Source: an uncultured Opitutia bacterium
GTDB taxonomy: Bacteria; Verrucomicrobiota; Verrucomicrobiia; Opitutales; Opitutaceae
NCBI GenBank assembly: GCA_903877135.1
Contig: CAIRCN010000051.1
Span: 1-60,014, forward strand
Direction: 5' to 3'
DNA length: 60,014 nucleotides
A model generated the notes under the pieces. It saw nothing but the letters and a program-made list of their open reading frames with translations, made no database searches and was not told where the DNA came from. The translations under genes and the position numbers were made by a program. Each line of letters begins with the position of its first letter. The first letter of the stretch is position 1. Positions 1 to 9,623 of the stretch are shown piece by piece.

Positions 1-490
1 CATTTCGACGTTTCTCGCTCTGACGGAAGGCACGGTGCACGAGGTCAATCTGCTCGACGATATTCCCATCGAACCGGGTTCGATTTACGTCATGGACCGC
101 GGCTATTTGGATTTCGCGCGACTGGCACGTTTTACCCAGGCCGGAGCCTTCTTTGTCATCCGCGCCAAATCGAACCTGCATTCCTACGTGAGCGCCAGTC
201 GCCCGGTGGACCGCGCCACCGGCTTGTGTTGCGATCAGTCGATCCGGCTGCGCGGATTCTATTCCCGCCAAGGTTATCCCGAGGCCTTGCGCCGTTTTCG
301 TTACCTGGATCCGGAGCACGAACGCTCGCTCGTTTTCCTGACCAATCACTTCGCGTTGCCAGCATTCAAGAACACCGAGATCTTCAAGGCTCGCTGGCAG
401 ATCGAACTGTTCTTCCGTTGGATCAAACAGCATCTGCGGATCCGCTCCTTCATGGGCACTTCGGACAACGCCGTGCGCATCCAAATCTAG
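1..490 (+). pseudogene. IS4-type DDE transposase, partial and truncated
   Basis: The reading frame is open from the left edge, so the start lies outside the window. The protein matches the C-terminal catalytic half of IS4-group transposases: a DRGYLDF block with the second catalytic Asp, FFVIRAKSN, a CDQSI..GFYS stretch, LVFLTNHF, and the YREK-like region RWQIELFFRWIKQHLRI with the catalytic Glu. Translation stops at TAG (488-490) right after NAVRIQI, where relatives have a Trp followed by a hydrophobic tail. The codons after the stop (S-A-I-G) still look like the family for a few residues and then diverge. I read it as a dead, 3'-truncated insertion sequence. No terminal repeat is visible in the 110 bases before the next gene. 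Confidence 0.85.
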
Positions 491-600
491 TCGGCGATCG
501 GGAGAGCGCCTCCGATGTGGGTGGGATTCTAACAAAAACATTGCGCGCCACCATTAGGCGAACACCCCATTATGAGGCCACCTGTCAACAATACGTTCGA

Positions 601-3600
601 TTACAGTGCCGATTTATCTATTTCCGCCCGTCCGACCTCTATCATCACGGCCGTCCTGAGCGCCGCAAACTGCTCGCTGAGGTTGGCTAAGCTGGTCCGG
701 GCATCAGCCAAGTCGCCGGCCTTGCCCGCTTGCTCGATTTTGGCGGCCGACTCTCGCAGGCGCTCTCCTCCTACGTTGGAAGCTGCTCCCTTGATGGTGT
801 GAGCCTTGAGTTCGATCCCAGCGGCATCTCCGGATTCCAAGTAAACTTGAAGTGCGGCGATCTGTCGCGGAATATCTTCCAAAAAACCATTGAGCACGAC
901 GCGGACTAGTTCCTCGTCATCCATCAGCCGCTCCATCATGCCCGCGTGGTCGAATACCGGGACGGCCGTTTTCTGGGAGGAAACAGGCGCGGTCGTATTG
1001 GCCACGGGTTGCGATGCGGTCCCGGTCTCCTCGGTCAGCCACAGTCTCAGCACATCCGCCAGCGCTTGGGGCGACACTGGTTTCGTGACGTAGTCGTTCA
1101 TCCCGGAAGCCAGGCAACGCTCGCGATCGCCCTGCATGGCATGGGCCGTCATGGCGATGACGGGAACCTGATGATTTAAGACCGCCGATTTACTATCTCG
1201 GATCAGTCGGGTGGCTTCGTATCCGCCCATCACCGGCATTTGCACATCCATCAACACGAGATTGTAGGGAATGGTTTCCAGCGCTGTGAGCGCTTCTGCG
1301 CCGTTGGCCACGGCATCGGCGCGCAGTCCCATTTTTTTCAAAATGCCCAACGCCACCTGCTGATTGGTGATATTGTCTTCGGCAAGCAGGATGCGCGCCT
1401 TGCAACCGGCGAATGGTTGCGGTTTCACGGAGTTCGCAGCCGGTGATTGGTTGGTCGATCCCGTATCGGTCCGCTTTGCGAGCACTTGGGCTAGGGTAAG
1501 TCTGAGTTCCTGCTGCCGGATCGGCTTGGTTGCGCAGGCCGAGAAGCCAATCTGCTCGAAAGAGGCGGCCCCGCCCCGCGATCCCAATGATGTCAGCATC
1601 ACCATCGGTATGCCGCGCAGTCGTGGGTCAGCCTTGATGGTGCGGCCCAGCTCCTCGCCGTCCATTCCCGGCATCTGCATGTCGATCACAGCTACCTGAT
1701 AGGGATCATTTTCATCGAGCGCACGGTTAAGAGCCATGAGCGCACCAGGACCATCTGGCGCTTCGGACAGGCGCATGCCCCACGAAACCATGCGGGTAGT
1801 CAGGATTTCACGGTTGGTGTCGTTGTCATCTACAACCAGCGCGCGCACTCCACTCAATTCGGCGGGCGGGCGAATCATCACCTCGTTGCCTGCCGTTTCC
1901 GTGTTCAGACGAACGGTGAACCAGAACTCCGAACCACGGCCCGGCTCACTGTTCACGCCAATATCGCCGCCCATCAATCCGGCGAGTTGCTTGGAGATGG
2001 CCAGACCCAGGCCGGTCCCGCCGTATTGCCGTGTGGTGGAAGCGTCCACCTGGCTGAATTTTTCAAAAAGCAGACCGATCTTGTCTTGCGGGATGCCAAT
2101 GCCGGTGTCGCGGATCGAGAAGCGCAGGAGGACGTCGTTTCCCTTCTGTTCAACCAGAGCTACTCGGATCACCACCTCGCCAGCCGTAGTGAACTTGATT
2201 GCGTTGCCAGTTAGGTTGGTGAGGATCTGGCGCAGTCGGCCGGGATCGCCGCGCAGCAGCGCAGGCACATCGAGGTCGGCGGCACATAGCAATTCGGTCC
2301 CTTTCTCCTGAGCGCGCACCGCCAGAGTGGCGGCGAAATCCTCCAGCAGGCTCGGCAAATCGAAATTCAGCGTCTCCAAGCTGAGCTTATTTGCTTCGAT
2401 TTTCGAGTAATCGAGGATATCGTTGAGCAGGCTGAGCAGGGTTTCGCCGCTCGTGCGCACGATGTCGGCATAGCGGCGTTGATCGTTGTTCAGCTCGGTA
2501 TCCAACAGCAGGCCGGTCATGCCGATGATTCCGTTCATCGGTGTCCGGATTTCGTGACTCATGTTCGCCAGGAATTCACTCTTGGCGATGCTGGCCGCCG
2601 TCGCCTGCACCGCCATGTCATTCGCCCGGACGATGGCTGCTTCGAGTTGCAGGTTGGTCTCCTGAAGGTGAACCTTGGTTTGCACGCTCTCAGTGATGTC
2701 GCGAACTACCGCTTGGACAACTCGGCGCCCATCGAGCTGCAGGGAGTTGAGTAGAACTTCGGTGGGGAACTCCGCTCCGGTGTCGGCTCGCCGATGCACC
2801 CACTCAAAACGCTGGCTCCCGTTGGACATCGCCGCGCCGATCCGCTGCTGCGCCAGCGTCATGGAATCCGTGCCGCACGGCTGCTGTGGCGGGGAAAGAT
2901 CTGCAGGGTGTTTCACGCAGAAATCCTCGCGACTTGAACAGCCAAAGACGCGCAGTGTCGCCGGATTGCAGTCAAAGAAACCTTTCTCATCCAGTAGCAT
3001 CACCGCATCGTCGGTTGAGTCAAAGAGCGTGCGGAACTTCGTCTCCGATCGGCTCAACGCATCGTCGATCCGTTTGCGCTCGGTGATATCCTCCTTGACT
3101 GCCAGATAATGCGTGATGTTTCCCGCGCTGTCTCTGAATGGCGAGATCGTGGCCGACTCCCAGAAGAACGTGCCATCCTTCCGGCGATTCTGAAGGTCTC
3201 CGCGCCAAGTCTCGCCGGCCTTTAGTTTACGCCACAACTCGCGGTAGGTCTCCGCAGGCATCAGACCCGACTTGATGACCCGCGGGTTCTGGCCCAGCGC
3301 CTCAGCCGACGTATAACCGCTCAATTCAGTAAAGGCCGGATTCACGTATTGGATGGTGCCCGCCAGATCGGTGATCACTACCGACGCAGGTGTTTGCTCC
3401 ACTACCGCCGACAACTTGCGCACCTCCGCTTCGGCCCGCTTTCGATCGGTGATATCTTGAATGATGGAGTGATGCAGCGCGCGCCCGCCAATGTGGATAC
3501 GGCTCACCGAAACCTCGACCTCGCGCAACGCCCCGCTTGCCAGGCGATGTTGAAACTCAAACCGCGCCCCTTGTTCTGGCGTCACATTCGCCAGGACCTT

Positions 3601-4962
3601 GCGGCGAGCTGCCTCAGGCATGGTGTTGATATTGGCTGTCCGCATGGCCAGAAATTGCTCCCGCGGATAACCGTAGAACTTAATGGCGGCAGCATTGGCA
3701 TCAATGATTGCGCCATCACTCGGCTCGACGAGCAGCATCACTGATGAATTGCGCTCGAATTGATCGCGGTAAGATCGCTCGCTGTCGCGCAGTGCCGCCT
3801 GCTGGGTGCGGATGCCAGAATCAGTGCGACGGAGCAGGACGTAAACAACGCCGAGCAGGAACACCAGCAGCGCCCCAATGGCGGTTCCGCCAAGCGCACA
3901 CAACCGCTTGAAGGCGGCATTGGCGTCGGTAACGTCGCGGATCGTCAACAAGTCGGCAACCTCAGTTCCAGAAACTTCACGCAGCGGTGACGCACCGACG
4001 CTCCAGTCCTTCCCGGCAAATTTGATTTCCTGGTCAAATTCGCCCAAGCCCCCGCCTTTCAACGTCCTTTCAGCCCAGGCAAAAACGGGGTCAGGCAGCT
4101 GGCCTTGCGATGCATAGATCACCAAGAGGCTAGGTAGCCGATCCCAATCGGCCTTACGCCCAATGCGCCGCATGCTTTCTTCCCACCACTGTCGGTTCAA
4201 ATGCTCCTTGTGGACGATCACCGCAAGTTCGTGCCCAAACCGGTTTTGAATCGACCGCAGCAAGCCGCCAATTTCCTTTCCTAGCTCCACATAACCAAGC
4301 AGCACGCCGCCTGCATAAATCGGTTGCACTGCTCGCAGGGTGAATGCGATGTTGCCTCCGAAATTTCCGATCTGCCCCAACTCGATGCCAGTAGCAACGC
4401 GACCTGTGCGTTCGGACTTCAAGGTCGTAAGATAGTCGTCCCGGTCCCCATGCACGGCCGGATTGTGGACTCGCAGCAGGCAGATCCGGTCCGCGGTTAG
4501 AAACTTCAGATGCGAGACGTTTTGTTCCCGTTGCAGGGCTTCGAAGACAGGCCGCCATGCGATCAGGAGACGATTCGCGTCGTTCTCCCGCAGGGCCTTT
4601 TGCACGCTGAGATCGTTGGCGATGGGTTGAGTTGCAGTGACTAGGCCGTTGGCCTCCTGCTCCAGTGCGAGTTGCAAATCGCGAGAAATATCGGCCACGT
4701 CGTCCGCATTATTCGCGGCCATTTGCAGTCGATGCTGTTCATAGAGCAGCCACCCTGCACCAACTGTCCCGATGATCACGATGAACGCCAGAGGTATCAG
4801 CAGCCGCCGCGTGACTGGCCGAGACTTCGCATTATTCAGCCGAATAGCCACCCATTCGTCGAGGAACGACAGCACGCTGAACTGAGCCCGCAGCAATCGG
4901 TAGAATGAGGGCTTGGTCATTACTTCGTTGGTGCGATGGCCTATGTCTGGGTTACCACTCAT
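601..4962 (-). CDS. Hybrid sensor histidine kinase (sensor-PAS3-HisKA-HATPase-REC2-Hpt)
   Basis: A 1,453-residue multistep phosphorelay kinase. In order: a TM at about 52-74; a periplasmic double-Cache-like sensor; a second TM near 360-380; three PAS domains, two of them ending in DIT(D/E)RKR linkers; a HisKA box with SHEIRTPMNG; an HATPase with N, GIGIP and GTGLGL boxes; two receiver domains (phospho-Asp in VIDMQMPGMDG and LMDVQMPVMGG); and a C-terminal Hpt with AHTIKGAASN. Its start lies 3 bases after the cheR stop, with an AAGGGTG ribosome-site-like stretch in the end of cheR. It is therefore the last gene of the chemosensory operon and is probably translated with it. An internal ATG 14 codons downstream is an alternative start. 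The likely role is a membrane sensor feeding or receiving phosphate in parallel with CheA; its input and output are unknown. Confidence 0.93.
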   Translation of the reverse strand: MSGNPDIGHRTNEVMTKPSFYRLLRAQFSVLSFLDEWVAIRLNNAKSRPVTRRLLIPLAFIVIIGTVGAGWLLYEQHRLQMAANNADDVADISRDLQLALEQEANGLVTATQPIANDLSVQKALRENDANRLLIAWRPVFEALQREQNVSHLKFLTADRICLLRVHNPAVHGDRDDYLTTLKSERTGRVATGIELGQIGNFGGNIAFTLRAVQPIYAGGVLLGYVELGKEIGGLLRSIQNRFGHELAVIVHKEHLNRQWWEESMRRIGRKADWDRLPSLLVIYASQGQLPDPVFAWAERTLKGGGLGEFDQEIKFAGKDWSVGASPLREVSGTEVADLLTIRDVTDANAAFKRLCALGGTAIGALLVFLLGVVYVLLRRTDSGIRTQQAALRDSERSYRDQFERNSSVMLLVEPSDGAIIDANAAAIKFYGYPREQFLAMRTANINTMPEAARRKVLANVTPEQGARFEFQHRLASGALREVEVSVSRIHIGGRALHHSIIQDITDRKRAEAEVRKLSAVVEQTPASVVITDLAGTIQYVNPAFTELSGYTSAEALGQNPRVIKSGLMPAETYRELWRKLKAGETWRGDLQNRRKDGTFFWESATISPFRDSAGNITHYLAVKEDITERKRIDDALSRSETKFRTLFDSTDDAVMLLDEKGFFDCNPATLRVFGCSSREDFCVKHPADLSPPQQPCGTDSMTLAQQRIGAAMSNGSQRFEWVHRRADTGAEFPTEVLLNSLQLDGRRVVQAVVRDITESVQTKVHLQETNLQLEAAIVRANDMAVQATAASIAKSEFLANMSHEIRTPMNGIIGMTGLLLDTELNNDQRRYADIVRTSGETLLSLLNDILDYSKIEANKLSLETLNFDLPSLLEDFAATLAVRAQEKGTELLCAADLDVPALLRGDPGRLRQILTNLTGNAIKFTTAGEVVIRVALVEQKGNDVLLRFSIRDTGIGIPQDKIGLLFEKFSQVDASTTRQYGGTGLGLAISKQLAGLMGGDIGVNSEPGRGSEFWFTVRLNTETAGNEVMIRPPAELSGVRALVVDDNDTNREILTTRMVSWGMRLSEAPDGPGALMALNRALDENDPYQVAVIDMQMPGMDGEELGRTIKADPRLRGIPMVMLTSLGSRGGAASFEQIGFSACATKPIRQQELRLTLAQVLAKRTDTGSTNQSPAANSVKPQPFAGCKARILLAEDNITNQQVALGILKKMGLRADAVANGAEALTALETIPYNLVLMDVQMPVMGGYEATRLIRDSKSAVLNHQVPVIAMTAHAMQGDRERCLASGMNDYVTKPVSPQALADVLRLWLTEETGTASQPVANTTAPVSSQKTAVPVFDHAGMMERLMDDEELVRVVLNGFLEDIPRQIAALQVYLESGDAAGIELKAHTIKGAASNVGGERLRESAAKIEQAGKAGDLADARTSLANLSEQFAALRTAVMIEVGRAEIDKSAL

Positions 4963-4965
4963 CCG

Positions 4966-5808
4966 TCACCCTTCTTTTTTCTGGTAGAACACGGAACGCA
5001 GGTGCCGCTTCGGCTCAAACTCCGGGCACAAGCCGGTGAGCGACTCGGTGGAGCCGATGATCAACGCACCGTCGCGGGCGAGACAGCGGCCGAGACTCTG
5101 GAAAAGTCGGATCTTGTCCGGCTCGGTGAAATAGATCGCAACGTTCCGGCAGAAAATGATGTCAAATGGCGCCGGAAAGGAGAATGCCTGCAGCAGGTTC
5201 ATCGTGCGAAACGTGGCCATGCCCCGGATGTCGTCCCGAACTTTCCAGCGTTCACCGTTCCGCAAGAAGTAGCGGTCGATTTTCTCGCCGGGCATGCCGC
5301 GCTCAAGTTCCAGTCGCGAATAGTGACCGTAGCTCGCCTGAGCTACGGCTTTGTCGGAGATGTCCGTGCCGATGATGCGGACATCGTAGCTGTTGGCGTC
5401 GACCAGCAGTTCCTTGAGGACGATCCCGGTGCTGTAGGCTTCCTGTCCGGTGGAGCAAGCCGCGCTCCAGATGCGGATCGGCACAAGCCGCAGGCCGGCC
5501 TTCTTGCGGCGGTCGATGAGCTCAGGGATTAACTTGTGCCGCAGCAGATCGAACGGAGCGCTGTCCCGGAAAAACGAGGTCTCGTTCGTCGTGATGGCAT
5601 CGACGATTTTGCGGCGTAGCGCGTTGGTCAGATCAGATTTTGCCTTGTAATAGAGTTCTGAAAAGCCCGCCACGCCGACCTCGCGCATCAGACCGCTCAG
5701 CCGGGTCTCAACCAGGTAACCCTTGGAATCGTCGAGGAAAATCCCGCAAATCTCGTAGATGTAACGAGACCACACGGTGAATTCGTCGCGGGTGATGGTG
5801 GCGCTCAT
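4966..5808 (-). CDS. cheR: Chemotaxis protein methyltransferase CheR
   Basis: A SAM-dependent methyltransferase that methylates glutamates on chemoreceptors, opposing CheB. The 280-residue protein has the helical CheR N-domain (about 1-75) and the catalytic Rossmann domain with the SAM-binding WSAACSTGQEAYS stretch, TDIS, and FDIIFCRNVAIYF. The open frame extends much further upstream, but that part is antisense-like Arg-rich shadow of cheB. The chosen ATG at 5808 overlaps the cheB stop in an ATGA and gives the normal family start. It sits between cheB and the hybrid kinase in one operon. Confidence 0.95.
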   Translation of the reverse strand: MSATITRDEFTVWSRYIYEICGIFLDDSKGYLVETRLSGLMREVGVAGFSELYYKAKSDLTNALRRKIVDAITTNETSFFRDSAPFDLLRHKLIPELIDRRKKAGLRLVPIRIWSAACSTGQEAYSTGIVLKELLVDANSYDVRIIGTDISDKAVAQASYGHYSRLELERGMPGEKIDRYFLRNGERWKVRDDIRGMATFRTMNLLQAFSFPAPFDIIFCRNVAIYFTEPDKIRLFQSLGRCLARDGALIIGSTESLTGLCPEFEPKRHLRSVFYQKKEG

Positions 5809-6935
5809 AAATGAGCTCCGCGCACGGTAGCGGTGATACGGGCCGCGATGGCTTCGAGCGGTAAAATCACGTCCGTGACCTTGGCATCCACCGCCGCCTT
5901 GGGCATGCCGTAAACCACGCAACTGGCCTCGTCCTGCGCGATCACAAAAGCATTGTGTCGTTTGAGCAGCCGCAAGCCGGTCGTGCCGTCGCTGCCCATG
6001 CCGGTGAGAATCACCGCCATGGCGCGGCCCGGAGAATGGGTGGCAACCGAGCGAAATAGATAATCCACTGCCGGGCGGCAGTTGTTTTCGGGCGGATCGT
6101 CGGTGATCTGGATGACACGACTGCCGTCGGGGCCGGGTGCCACCCGCATCTGGCGACCGCCTGGGGCGATGTAGGCGATGTTGGCCGCGAGAACGTCGCC
6201 GTGAGCGGCCTCGCGCACTTTCACCGCGCATTTCGTGGCGAGACTTTCGGCGAGTGATAGCGTGAAAACCGGCGGCATGTGCTGCACGATCAGGATCGGC
6301 ACGCCGAGGTCCTTCGGCAGTTGTGGCAGCAGCCGGGCTAAAGCATTGGGCCCGCCGGTGGACACTCCGATGAGCACCATTTCCGGTCGTTGCGAGGACG
6401 CCAGCCGGTTCATCCGATCGGCGATGCCGCTCAAATTTGCACTAGGTGTTTTTTGCTCTGATGGCGGCGGAGCAGCTGCCGTAGTCGCCGGAGTTGCCGC
6501 TTGGGGCCGGTGCAGGAGATTGCGCACGGCAAGCCGAGTGGCGAGAGCGCGCAAGCGGGGGGCCAGTTCGCGTCGGATTGCTTCGCGGCTTTCGTCGGCA
6601 CCGGCGGTGTCGGGCTTGGTGATGAAATCGAACGCGCCCTTTTCCAAGGCGCGCAGCGTCATATCGCCGCCACGGCGGGTCAGCGCACTGACGACGATCA
6701 CGCTCATCTTGCTGCCGCTCTGGCGGAGCGCGTCGAGCACGGCCAGCCCATCCATCTCAGGCATCTCGAGATCGAGGGTCAGCAGATCAGGTTTGAGTTC
6801 GCGCACTTTCTGCAGCGCCAGTTTGCCGTTGGACGCGCTCCCGACTACTTCCACGTCGGGCAACGCGACCAGCGCATCGCTGATCGCCCGGCGAAACAAA
6901 ACCGAATCATCGGCTACGACGACGCGCAGGCTCAT
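5805..6935 (-). CDS. cheB: Chemotaxis response regulator protein-glutamate methylesterase CheB
   Basis: A receptor methylesterase/deamidase controlled by phosphorylation. Residues 1-120 are a receiver domain (VVADDS, phospho-Asp D55 in LTLDLEMPEMDG, conserved Lys in FITKPD). An Ala/Pro-rich linker at about 150-175 leads to the methylesterase domain, with the catalytic Ser in IGVSTGGPNAL, the His in VQHMPPVF and the Asp in GMGSDGTTGL. The length of 376 residues is typical. It overlaps cheW upstream and cheR downstream by 4 bases each (ATGA junctions), so translational coupling is likely. It is probably phosphorylated by the CheA in the same operon. Confidence 0.96.
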   Translation of the reverse strand: MSLRVVVADDSVLFRRAISDALVALPDVEVVGSASNGKLALQKVRELKPDLLTLDLEMPEMDGLAVLDALRQSGSKMSVIVVSALTRRGGDMTLRALEKGAFDFITKPDTAGADESREAIRRELAPRLRALATRLAVRNLLHRPQAATPATTAAAPPPSEQKTPSANLSGIADRMNRLASSQRPEMVLIGVSTGGPNALARLLPQLPKDLGVPILIVQHMPPVFTLSLAESLATKCAVKVREAAHGDVLAANIAYIAPGGRQMRVAPGPDGSRVIQITDDPPENNCRPAVDYLFRSVATHSPGRAMAVILTGMGSDGTTGLRLLKRHNAFVIAQDEASCVVYGMPKAAVDAKVTDVILPLEAIAARITATVRGAHL

Positions 6936-7417
6936 GCGTTGAGTTTTTCCTGAGTCACGCCCTGGCCCAGATCGGAATGGAGCACCGTGGCGAGATTTAG
7001 CACAGCGACGAGGCGTTTGCCGCCGCGAAACACGCCACGCAGGTTGCGATTCTGCACGCCATTCACGTTGGGCGGAGCGGGCATGATGTCTTTGGGCTTA
7101 ACCGCGATCATGTCGTCGACGCGGTCGACCAGCAGGCCGACAGGTTCGCCCTCGCCTTCGACAATGAGCACGCGGCTGTCGTGGCCGATCTGCACCGAGC
7201 CCAGTTCGAGTCGGATGCGCAGATCCAACACGGTGATGACGCGGCCGCGCAGGTTGCGAATGCCGATCACGCAGGCAGGGGCATGGCGCACGGGGGTGAT
7301 TTCGCCCACTTTCGCCACTTCCTGAATCTGCTGGGCATCGATGCCGAAGACGGCGTCACCGAGGGCGAAACTCGCCAGCAGCAGGGCGTCGTCCGAGGTG
7401 TGTGATTCACCGTTCAT
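6932..7417 (-). CDS. cheW: Chemotaxis coupling protein CheW
   Basis: A 161-residue CheW-fold scaffold that links receptors to CheA. Visible family features are [32 protein letters not shown], the VLDLR strand, and [18 protein letters not shown]. It contains no other domain. Its start lies inside the end of the receptor gene upstream (11-base overlap), and its stop overlaps the cheB start by 4 bases. It is the only single-domain CheW in the operon; the CheA carries two more CheW-like domains. Confidence 0.94.
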   Translation of the reverse strand: MNGESHTSDDALLLASFALGDAVFGIDAQQIQEVAKVGEITPVRHAPACVIGIRNLRGRVITVLDLRIRLELGSVQIGHDSRVLIVEGEGEPVGLLVDRVDDMIAVKPKDIMPAPPNVNGVQNRNLRGVFRGGKRLVAVLNLATVLHSDLGQGVTQEKLNA

Positions 7418-9599
7418 GGGTGGAGGTGGGTTCGTTGGCGGTGTCGAGGGCGATTTCGTCGAGGAGCGTGAAGAGGCGCGTAGTCATCGGAATCAACTTG
7501 TCGAAGCGCTGGCGCGCCTCGGTCTGCCGTCCACCGTTCCACATCTGCACGATCTCGGCGACGAGCGCGTGGAACGCTGCGTGGTCAGTGCCCAATTGCT
7601 GGAACTTGGGCATCTGTTGAAATTTTTCTTGGCCGCCGTGGTCATACCACTTGCCGAGCGCACAAGCATGGTGATCGACAACGTCCGTCGAAGTGAGATT
7701 TTGCCGGCCCTCAAACATGTCGATCAGCCGGTTGCGCCACTGAAGGTGGCCCTTCTTGATGGCGGCGAAATCGGTCTGCTGGCCGAGTTGGAACCGTGCG
7801 GTGAGCTGCTTGAGCCGTTCAGAAACGCCGCGCAGCATGTCGGCATCTTCCTGCAGCCGAGTGCTGTCGTTGTTGATCGCCCGGCCTTGACTGCTGACCT
7901 GGGCGATGTCGGCGGCGATAGATTTCGAGACGGTGGCGGTTTCCGCGACGCGCTCGTTCGCTTCGTGAATTCCGGCCGAGGCCTGCGAGATGTTCAAGGC
8001 CACGTCCTTGGTGACGACGGTCTGCTCCTCGATCGCCGTGGCGATGCTGGCCACCAATTGGCCCACTTCCTGGATGACACCGGAGATTTTTTCGATGTCG
8101 GTGATCGCGCTGGCGGTGGACATCTGGACGCCGGAGACTTTGGACTTGATGTCTTCGGTCGCCGCGGCCGTTTGCCGCGCCAACTCCTTGATCTCGTGAG
8201 CGACCACGGCGAAACCTTTGCCGGCGGCACCGGCGCGGGCCGCTTCGATGGTGGCATTCAGCGCGAGGAGGTTGGTCTGGGCGGAGATCTTGGTGATCGT
8301 TTCCGTGACCTTTCCGATGGCTTGGGCGGCTTGGCCCAACTCCTGGACGACGGCCGCCACGGCTTGCGCCTGCGCGCCGGCTTGTTCGCCGACGAGGCGG
8401 GCGCGGGCGGAATTGCCGGCGATCTCGGAGACGGTGGCGCTGAGTTCCTCGGTGGCGGCGGCCACGGATGAAAGATTGGCCGAAGCCTGCTCCATGCCCG
8501 TCGCGACGGAGGCGGTGTTGGCACTGGATTCCTCGGCGGCGGCGGCGACGGTATCGGCGCGCTCGGAGGTGCTGCGGGCGCTGGTGGTCAGGCGTTGCGA
8601 TGTCGTGTGCAGGCCATCGGACAGGACGCCGAGGGTGCCGGTGCTGCTGAGCACTTCGAGCAGCGAAGTGCGGAGCGCGGTGCTCAAATCGCGCAGCGAT
8701 CGGGACAAGTCGCCGATTTCGTCGCCGCGCGTCAACAGGTTGCCGGAAATTTCATGCTTCAGATCGCCGTGGGCGATGGCAGTCGTGCTGTCCTTGAGCG
8801 CCTTAACCGGTCGCCCGATCGACACCGTGATCAGGTAAACAAAAAGGGCTATGACGATCACCAGCAGCGGGACCGTCCAGGCCAATCCGCTCAGCAGAAA
8901 AGCCGTCACCTGCTCGCTCACAGGTGCGAGAGGCATCACGACGTGGTAGCTGCCATGCATGTCGCCGGCCTTCCAATTTTCCATGACGTGGCCGGTCAAA
9001 TCCTTGCCGTCGTGGTTCAAGTCCCACTTGCTGCCGGGGGCACCATGGCACATGAGGCAGTTTTCGGTGAGTTTCACGGCGCGCATCACATGCAGCGTGT
9101 TGTCGGCCGGATTGACGGCTTGGATAATCTCACCCTGATTCGCGGCCACTTGGTCCGTGAGTCGACGCAGCAACTGTTCGTCGAACGAACCCGGTGCCGG
9201 CTCGTGGTCCTTGTTGCGCGAGTTGAAGGACGTGATGCGGAACTCGATGTTCTCGCGTTTCGCCGCTTCCTGCGCCGCCGTCCAACCGGCGACCACCGGG
9301 ATGGTGGCGAAAAACTTGGTGTCCTTGACGGCCTTGCCAGCGGCGAGGTCGGCCTTGAATTCTGCGGCGAGGACTTTGTCGTCAATCGCACCGGTGCGGT
9401 GCAGCAGGCTGACGTGGTTCTTGGCCTCGTCGGCTACCGCGCTGAAGGCTTTTGCCTTCTCGACCATGGCGGTCTGGGCGCTCGCGCGGTAGCTGCGAAC
9501 GAAGATCGCGTAGTTCACCGCGACAACGCCGATCACGATCAGCAGCGTGATCGCGACGATGCGGGTGGCCAGTTTCAGGTTGTTCAGTGATTTAAGCAT
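7407..9599 (-). CDS. Chemoreceptor with heme-type (DUF3365/Tll0287-like) sensor and C-terminal CZB zinc domain
   Basis: A 730-residue methyl-accepting protein. TM1 spans about 12-34. The periplasmic sensor resembles the DUF3365 (Tll0287-like) family and contains a c-type heme motif, C181-L-M-C184-H185. TM2 spans about 235-258, followed by HAMP and a cytoplasmic signalling hairpin with the conserved tip [17 protein letters not shown]. The last 110 residues form a CZB domain: His in [12 protein letters not shown]646 in [10 protein letters not shown], and H673 and H677 in TDHAAFH. CZB domains bind zinc and, in known receptors, respond to zinc or oxidants such as HOCl. A heme sensor outside and a zinc-thiolate sensor inside suggest redox or gas sensing. 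The ligands are inferred. Confidence 0.92.
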   Translation of the reverse strand: MLKSLNNLKLATRIVAITLLIVIGVVAVNYAIFVRSYRASAQTAMVEKAKAFSAVADEAKNHVSLLHRTGAIDDKVLAAEFKADLAAGKAVKDTKFFATIPVVAGWTAAQEAAKRENIEFRITSFNSRNKDHEPAPGSFDEQLLRRLTDQVAANQGEIIQAVNPADNTLHVMRAVKLTENCLMCHGAPGSKWDLNHDGKDLTGHVMENWKAGDMHGSYHVVMPLAPVSEQVTAFLLSGLAWTVPLLVIVIALFVYLITVSIGRPVKALKDSTTAIAHGDLKHEISGNLLTRGDEIGDLSRSLRDLSTALRTSLLEVLSSTGTLGVLSDGLHTTSQRLTTSARSTSERADTVAAAAEESSANTASVATGMEQASANLSSVAAATEELSATVSEIAGNSARARLVGEQAGAQAQAVAAVVQELGQAAQAIGKVTETITKISAQTNLLALNATIEAARAGAAGKGFAVVAHEIKELARQTAAATEDIKSKVSGVQMSTASAITDIEKISGVIQEVGQLVASIATAIEEQTVVTKDVALNISQASAGIHEANERVAETATVSKSIAADIAQVSSQGRAINNDSTRLQEDADMLRGVSERLKQLTARFQLGQQTDFAAIKKGHLQWRNRLIDMFEGRQNLTSTDVVDHHACALGKWYDHGGQEKFQQMPKFQQLGTDHAAFHALVAEIVQMWNGGRQTEARQRFDKLIPMTTRLFTLLDEIALDTANEPTSTHER

Positions 9600-9623
9600 A
9601 GGGATATCTCCGGTAAAAGGGTT

